Of a stretch of 64,000 nucleotides of DNA, positions 58,966 to 64,000 are shown piece by piece (the stretch's first letter is position 1; every line of letters begins with the position of its first letter). The notes under the pieces were generated by a model. It saw only the letters and a program-made list of their open reading frames with translations, searched no databases and was not told the origin of the DNA. Made by a program: the position numbers and the translations under genes. This DNA is from Brachynemurus nebulosus (lineage: Eukaryota > Arthropoda > Insecta > Neuroptera > Myrmeleontidae), in the NCBI GenBank assembly GCA_035578155.1, contig JAPWDM010000001.1, positions 7,776,670-7,840,669 on the forward strand. Direction: 5' to 3'.

Positions 58966-58999
58966 AGTGTGACAGGAGTGTGTGGAATGTAGAGTGTGA

Positions 59000-59051
59000 A
59001 ATGGAGAGTGACAGGGACATGGTCAGCACCATGTCCCTGTCACTCTCCATT
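59000..59051. repeat. Perfect 24-bp stem hairpin
   Basis: The left arm AATGGAGAGTGACAGGGACA continues TGGT, then comes a four-base loop CAGC, and the right arm is the exact complement. A partial relative (GCAGGGACATGGTCAGCAC) occurs at 59450-59470. There is no mismatch or bulge. Confidence 0.85.
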
Positions 59052-59639
59052 TAGTCTATTATAAAAAAATGGACCGTTTTTTGACGTCGCTGTAACTAAT
59101 AGGCCAGATGGCGTTGATTTACTAGTGGATAAAATTAGAGTCGAGACATGAGGTTTAATAGTTCGCTATTTTTCATCTAAAATAAATTGGAAATAAATTA
59201 AATATTTAAAAAAATACTTTAATTCAACCTAGAAAGATTAACTAAATTAAAAAATTTTAATTCTTCGTTAACACGTAACTTGGTGATGATACTTTTGTGC
59301 TCAATCATATGGTAATTAATTTTGACATCTATTTGATGAAAAATGCTCACATGTCCCAACTCTATTTAGTATACCCCCTATACCATTAGCGCCACGTAGC
59401 AAACGTAGCAAACTGTGACATGAAAAGGTCCGTCCTTGAAAACAAGTGGCAGGGACATGGTCAGCACATATCAATAAATATATGCCAACAATACCACACT
59501 AAAAAATTTAGGGGTTTTTAGGGAGATTTGATGTTGACTTGGGGGGTTTATTTTTCCAACGATTGGCAACCCTGGTAACGTTGGTAGATTAGAGGTACGA
59601 CGGGTACGACTGTGTATCCGTGTATGTGTATTATTCACC

Positions 59640-61560
59640 ATGTAAGTATGAAAATTTAATTAAAAATATATGAACAGGTTAATATTTAATTAAAATTTAT
59701 TTTAAAATATTTATAAAACACATTAGAATGATTTTTATTATTGAAATATGAGATGTGGGTCAATAACTAGGCTCAATTCGAAAGGTATGATGCAGTTGTT
59801 GACCCTGAAATTCTAACCTACAACAAACGAGGTTATCTGTTTAGTGACATGTGCATAAAATGTAAAAATAGTAATATTTATAGTTATTTTATATTAATTT
59901 TGGTTATTTTGCGTAATGTAATGATAAATTAACATTAAACATTCATTTTTATCAATAAAAAATTATATTTAGGGCTCTTGAAAATACATTCTTGGAGTGA
60001 TACAATTATTGCTAAAATAATGCCAATTTCGTTAGTACCTATTTAAATTATTGTAACTGTTTTAATTGAATAATATTTTTATAACAATTTAATTTTTTTA
60101 GGAGTTCAAAGAAAAGAAAAACGAGCTACGATGAAAAACAGTTGGAGCAGGCCCTGGATGAAGTGAAGGCAGGTATTCCTGTGCGAGCAGCTGCCATGAA
60201 GTTTAATATCCCAAAGACTACGCTATTATATAAAAGCCGCGGAAAACTATCACCAAGTATTGGCAAGCCAGGACCAGAGTGTGTGTTAGGACAAGATAAC
60301 GAAAAATATCTTGTTGAATGGATTTTTCACATGGAAAAGCATGGATTTCTTGTAACAAAGGCACAACTGATGAATAGTGTTCGCATGTTATTGAACACTA
60401 TGGGAAAAAAGACAATTTTTCCAAATAATATGCCTGGTCGAAATTGGTATAACGGTTTTTCTCGTCGCCATCCGGAAATCGTTGAGATAATTGCCCAAAA
60501 TCTTGCATACAGCCGGGCTGCAGTGTCGGAGAACAAGATTAAAGCCTGGTTTCAAGAAGTAAGAAATCATCTTGAATCCTTGGATCTTCTAAATATTGAT
60601 AATTCCCGAATTTTCAACCTCGATGAATCAGTTTTCAAGCTTAATCCGAAAGGGAATTCAGTTCTCGTGACAAAAGGTGACAAGACTGTGTACAATGTCG
60701 TACGAAACGATGAAAAAGAATGTTTAACAACTTTAATTTGTGGAAATGCAGCCGGACAAATGATTCCACCAATGGTACTATTTCCATATAAAAGAATTCC
60801 GCGTAATATTACCACTAGCACCCCAGAAGATTGGGGGATTGGATGCTCTGATAGTGGATGCATGACGGCGGAAGCATTTTATGAGTATATAGCTAATGTG
60901 TTTCACCCTTGGTTATTGAAAAATGAAATAATATTTCCAATCATTTTGTATCTGGATGGCCACGCTTCTCATTTGTCGTATCCACTCACAAAATTTTGCC
61001 AGGAAAAGAAAATAGAGTTAATTGCTTTGTACCCTAATGCAACTCACATTCTTCAACCAATAGATGTCGCCATGTTTCATCCTTTAAAAGCTGCCTGGAG
61101 TTGTGAGGTTCAAAAATGGAGAATGGAGCATAATAACGAATCATTAAAGCGTGAAAACTTTGCTCCGCTTTTTGAAAAATCTTTAAAGACGTTAGATATC
61201 AGCGAAATTTTAAAAGACGGTTTCAAATCAACTGGCTTACATCCTTTTGGCCCTGATGCAATAAATTACGAAAATTATGTCGAGTCATTTGAAACTGAGT
61301 CGTCAATTATTAATTCAGCTCAAGTTATTGATCATTTGAAATTTATCGAAAATAATATCGAGGATAATTTGTTAGAACAATTCAGAAGTCAGGAACAATT
61401 TGCTCATTGGAACGGTAATCCAGATCATACCAGTTTATTTTTATTTTGGCAAAAAATAAAAAAATTGGCATCATCACATCTTCCTACGACTAGCGACGAT
61501 CAATTTAGTAGTGATGGAGGACATGAGGATATTGTACAAGTAATTGAAATAAATTTATAA
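59640..61560 (+). CDS. pogo/Tigger-type DDE transposase, intact, split start codon
   Basis: Residues 1-50 form a CENP-B/pogo-type helix-turn-helix (KAGIPVRAAAMKFNIPKTTL), followed by a second DNA-binding domain (HTH CENP-B type, ending near NWYNGFSRRHPEI) and a DDE domain with all three acidic positions present: D in FNLDES, D in LYLDGHASH and D in LQPIDVAMF, the last two separated by 35 residues. The frame is open from a TTTTTTAG acceptor at 60101. The nearest upstream exon edge is AT followed by GTAAGT at 59642, so splicing would create ATG from AT plus G and give MSSKKRKTSYDEKQLEQAL, 486 aa in all. That matches the usual basic N-terminus of this family. No matching terminal inverted repeats were found around it, so it may be a domesticated gene or a copy that has lost its ends. 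An AATAAA follows at 61650. Confidence 0.85.
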
Positions 61561-61649
61561 TAATTTTGGAAAAATTTTATAACAAAATACGTATCATTAT
61601 TTTTGCAGCTAATTAACGTTTCTCTTTTTTTAACTAACCAACTTTGTTA

Positions 61650-61655
61650 AATAAA
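61650..61655 (+). terminator. Candidate poly(A) signal after the transposase
   Basis: An AATAAA hexamer lies about 90 bp past the transposase stop codon in AT-rich sequence. Confidence 0.35.
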
Positions 61656-61743
61656 TTTTATGACTAACTAAATATTTAATTTTTTAATCTAAGTAATGGT
61701 TTTAGTTTATTTAACTTTAATAAGTACTTCATAACCTAATCAT

Positions 61744-62085
61744 AGAGCCAATTCGTATAGGCGTAAGCGGAAGCGGCTTGCGCTCGTTTATAAGCAATAT
61801 GCGCTTGAAAACAAGCACATTTGGCTTGCTATTGATATGTATGTATTATTCCTGTCTCACCTTTCATGTTTTAGTGAGAAGGGTGAGGAGTATATATAGC
61901 CAACACTAACAGTTGACTATAAACTATGTATACTTCTCACCTTTCTCACTAGAACATGGAAGGTGAGACAGGAATAATACATACATATCAATAGCAAGCC
62001 AAATGTGCTTGTTTTCAAGCGCATATTGCTTACAAATGAGCGCAAGCCGCTTCTCGCTTACGCCGATATACATAAATCGGTCCAT
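61744..62085. mobile_element. Palindromic MITE downstream of the transposase
   Basis: Inverted arms of over 120 bp: GGCGTAAGCGGAAGCGGCTTG, CAAGCACATTTGGCTTGC and TATTCCTGTCTCACCTT are all mirrored on the right. The centre near 61905 is ATATAGCCAACACTAACAG. It is noncoding. Confidence 0.75.
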
Positions 62086-62358
62086 AATCACATTTAAGGG
62101 TCAGAAACTAGGCCACTGTCAGGGTTAGAAACTGGGTCCTTGGATTTTAAAAAATTAATTTAATTTTTAATTCAATTCAAATAATCATTTTACATATATG
62201 ACTTTATTTTGAAAACCATAAACTCGTTGATAAAGTTATTGCCTTTTAAGTTAAAACCTATATTTATTAGTGTAGTATAACCTCATACATAACTCTAAAA
62301 AAAGGTCAGAAACTGGGCGCTTTACATACCTTATTTGAAAATAATTATTTTTGTTTAG

Positions 62359-62673
62359 GATTTTGAACCAGAAGAGATTAAAATGGAGATAGTAGAGACA
62401 CCTATCGACATAAATATAAATGAAAATTCGTTTTTTACGAATTATGAAACGAAAATAAAATCAGAATTTCCTGAACAATCGAATACATCAGTCACAGAAG
62501 AATTCACAACATTTCAAACATCTTCAGAAGGTAAAGTTTTTGAACAAAATTATTTGATTTTTTTTTGTAAAATTTTTTATTATCATACCTAATTAGATTT
62601 AATTGAAGTCAAAATTAATAAAGAAGAAAATGTTGAAATAGAAACTAGTAAAGAAAATGAAGAACGTGAATAA
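62359..62673 (+). pseudogene. Two exons of an unidentified acidic protein, probably decaying
   Basis: Exon 62359-62530 follows TTTGTTTAG and reads DFEPEEIKMEIVETPIDINI onward. Exon 62597-62673 follows CTAATTAG and finishes a split Asp codon to read DLIEVKINKEENVEI, ending at TAA. The intron between is only 66 bp. IKME, IKSE and VKIN fit sumoylation-type motifs of insect nuclear proteins. Shortly after the stop, another frame is open (RQIRLLKRQLELDEEILKLR, a heptad-like coiled coil, ending at 62782), a layout common at the end of MADF/Myb-like DNA-binding proteins. A frameshift between the two is therefore likely. The 5' exons are unknown. Confidence 0.45.
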
Positions 62674-62782
62674 AAAAATGAAGAAAGAATAATAAGAAAA
62701 GACAAATTCGATTACTGAAACGACAATTAGAATTAGATGAAGAAATATTAAAACTGAGAATGCGACAATCGGAATTAAAATA

Positions 62783-63040
62783 ACAGTCTATACCATTTAA
62801 AATAGATTATAAAAAAAAATTATTATTTGACAAAAAATTCTATGACATGTAAAAATATTTTGTAAATTTTGTACAATAATTTTTTTATACTTCTAAAAAT
62901 CGCACAACGGCAAAAATAGGGCCACAAATTCAAAAAATGATAAAATGGGTTTTTTAGCATTTCTTATTTTATTTTGTTCGTTCTTATTACTAAAAAATAT
63001 TCCTAGGCTGTGATCAGTCTTGGGCAAGATATTGAATTTT
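62783..63040. other. AT-rich DNA, nothing recognised
   Basis: A short non-coding stretch between the decayed acidic-protein exons and the hAT MITE. Confidence 0.4.
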
Positions 63041-63051
63041 ATTATCTAGAT

Positions 63052-63226
63052 CAGGGCTTTTTAAACTATGGTTCGCGACCCCATATGGAGTTACTTAGCG
63101 AAATCTTGGGGTCATAGCGAACATTTTTTTATATGTATATATATTGTTACCTAATCAATAAATCCTTACAAAATACTTATATATCTCTATTTGGGGTCGC
63201 GAATGAAAAAAGTTTAAGAAGCCCTG
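63052..63226. mobile_element. hAT MITE with perfect 8-bp duplication
   Basis: CAGGGCTTTTTAAACTATGG and GTTTAAGAAGCCCTG are inverted ends, with mirrored GCGACCCC and GGGGTCGC just inside. ATCTAGAT is duplicated exactly at 63044-63051 and 63227-63234. It is a textbook hAT nonautonomous element. Confidence 0.88.
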
Positions 63227-63833
63227 ATCTAGATAACAGATAATAGATAACATAATTTAAAATATCTAGATAAAGATAAATAATTTAACCATTATCACAG
63301 AATAGATAACAACCAGAAGAGTAACAGAATGAGAGGTCCGATATTGCCTGCTATGACCTTGATTGCATGTGTTTTGTGAAAATCAAGGGGTGGTTCCGGG
63401 TATATTACCTATTATCTTACAGAGCCGGTATAGGATTTAAATTATGGAAAAAAATAATACAACATATTAGATGATTTGTTATTGTTAACTAGCATTTATT
63501 TATTAAAATTCTTCACAATTCTTCACTAAACAAACATCGTGTGACTTGGATATATTCTTCATGTTAATATAATATAATTTCAAAAATTTACAATTTAAAT
63601 TTCTAACGAAATCCTACTTTAAAATACACTACTGCCCTGGAAGAACAATTTAACTGATCGGCTTGTACTAACATATTCTTCCAATTTCTTCCAAACCTCG
63701 AGGATCAAAATCTACCTGACTATCGTTTCTTCTCTTTCTGTTACTATTCTGGTTGTTACTTATTCTTGTGCCATTATCTAGATAAAATTTTAGATAACAG
63801 ATAAGATAATATTCACAGAAATAATGTACTAGG

Positions 63834-64000
63834 TCAGTGTTTCTCAACCTCCGATCCGTAGACTGTGTGCTAGGCTGTGAAAATACCTCGCCGGTTCCCA
63901 GAAAGATGTGTTAATTACAATAAAATTATACAAATGTTAAAGAAAGGTTTTCAGCGATAAAAATCGCATGTTTTGGAATTTAATTTTTAGTCGAATTTTT
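63834..64000. mobile_element. Left end of a hAT-type element, cut by the window edge
   Basis: CAGTGTTTCTCAACCTCCGA is a typical hAT terminus, followed by GGTTCCCAGAAAG. The other end is outside the window. Confidence 0.45.

Overview
This is an AT-rich eukaryotic nuclear window. It has spliced genes with GT-AG introns, one very short intron (66 bp), TTTATT/AATAAA poly(A) signals, and a very dense population of cut-and-paste DNA transposon relics. Protein families and repeat types point to an insect or other arthropod. I cannot name the order from sequence alone, and all identifications were made by eye, without database searches.

Host genes, left to right. (1) Neurochondrin, + strand, one uninterrupted 731-codon exon (3970-6165). 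(2) A SPATA7-like gene, - strand, reconstructed as four phase-compatible exons between 16449 and 13493; its 5' end is not found. (3) Aftiphilin, - strand, four coding exons from 41998 down to 28127 that join in phase to 1054 aa. (4) A three-finger C2H2 zinc-finger ORF on the + strand (46801-47259), apparently cut short by unrelated sequence. (5) TAF1C, the RNA polymerase I SL1/TIF-IB subunit, - strand, two exons (55274-54785 and 51666-50264) joining to 630 aa. (6) Two small + strand exons near 62.4-62.7 kb of an unidentified acidic protein, probably decayed downstream. The host genes are functionally unrelated (neuronal ARM-like protein, ciliary protein, clathrin adaptor accessory, Pol I initiation) and are ordinary neighbours, not a pathway.

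Mobile DNA fills introns and intergenic space. An intact pogo/Tigger-type DDE transposase (59640-61560) has its start codon split by an intron. A decayed pogo-type relative lies at 21.9-23.1 kb. Three MITEs carry TTA target duplications (PIF/Harbinger style), several elements are TA-flanked (mariner/pogo style), one has TTAA ends (piggyBac style), and hAT-like elements include two with perfect 8-bp duplications. There is a tRNA-derived SINE inside a MITE, a foldback-type element with tandem subrepeats, several long inverted-repeat elements, a THAP/SWIM element with its two domains on opposite strands, and two 5'-truncated Penelope-like element tails fused head to head in a 442-bp inverted repeat.

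The best structural stories are a three-level transposon nest at 44.8-46.5 kb, with paralogous empty-site support at 7.8 kb, and a TTAA element whose insertion point can be read against a related copy at 34.7 kb. I found no CRISPR array, rRNA or convincing functional tRNA gene. I did not find a clearly new host system; the most unusual items are transposon architectures.
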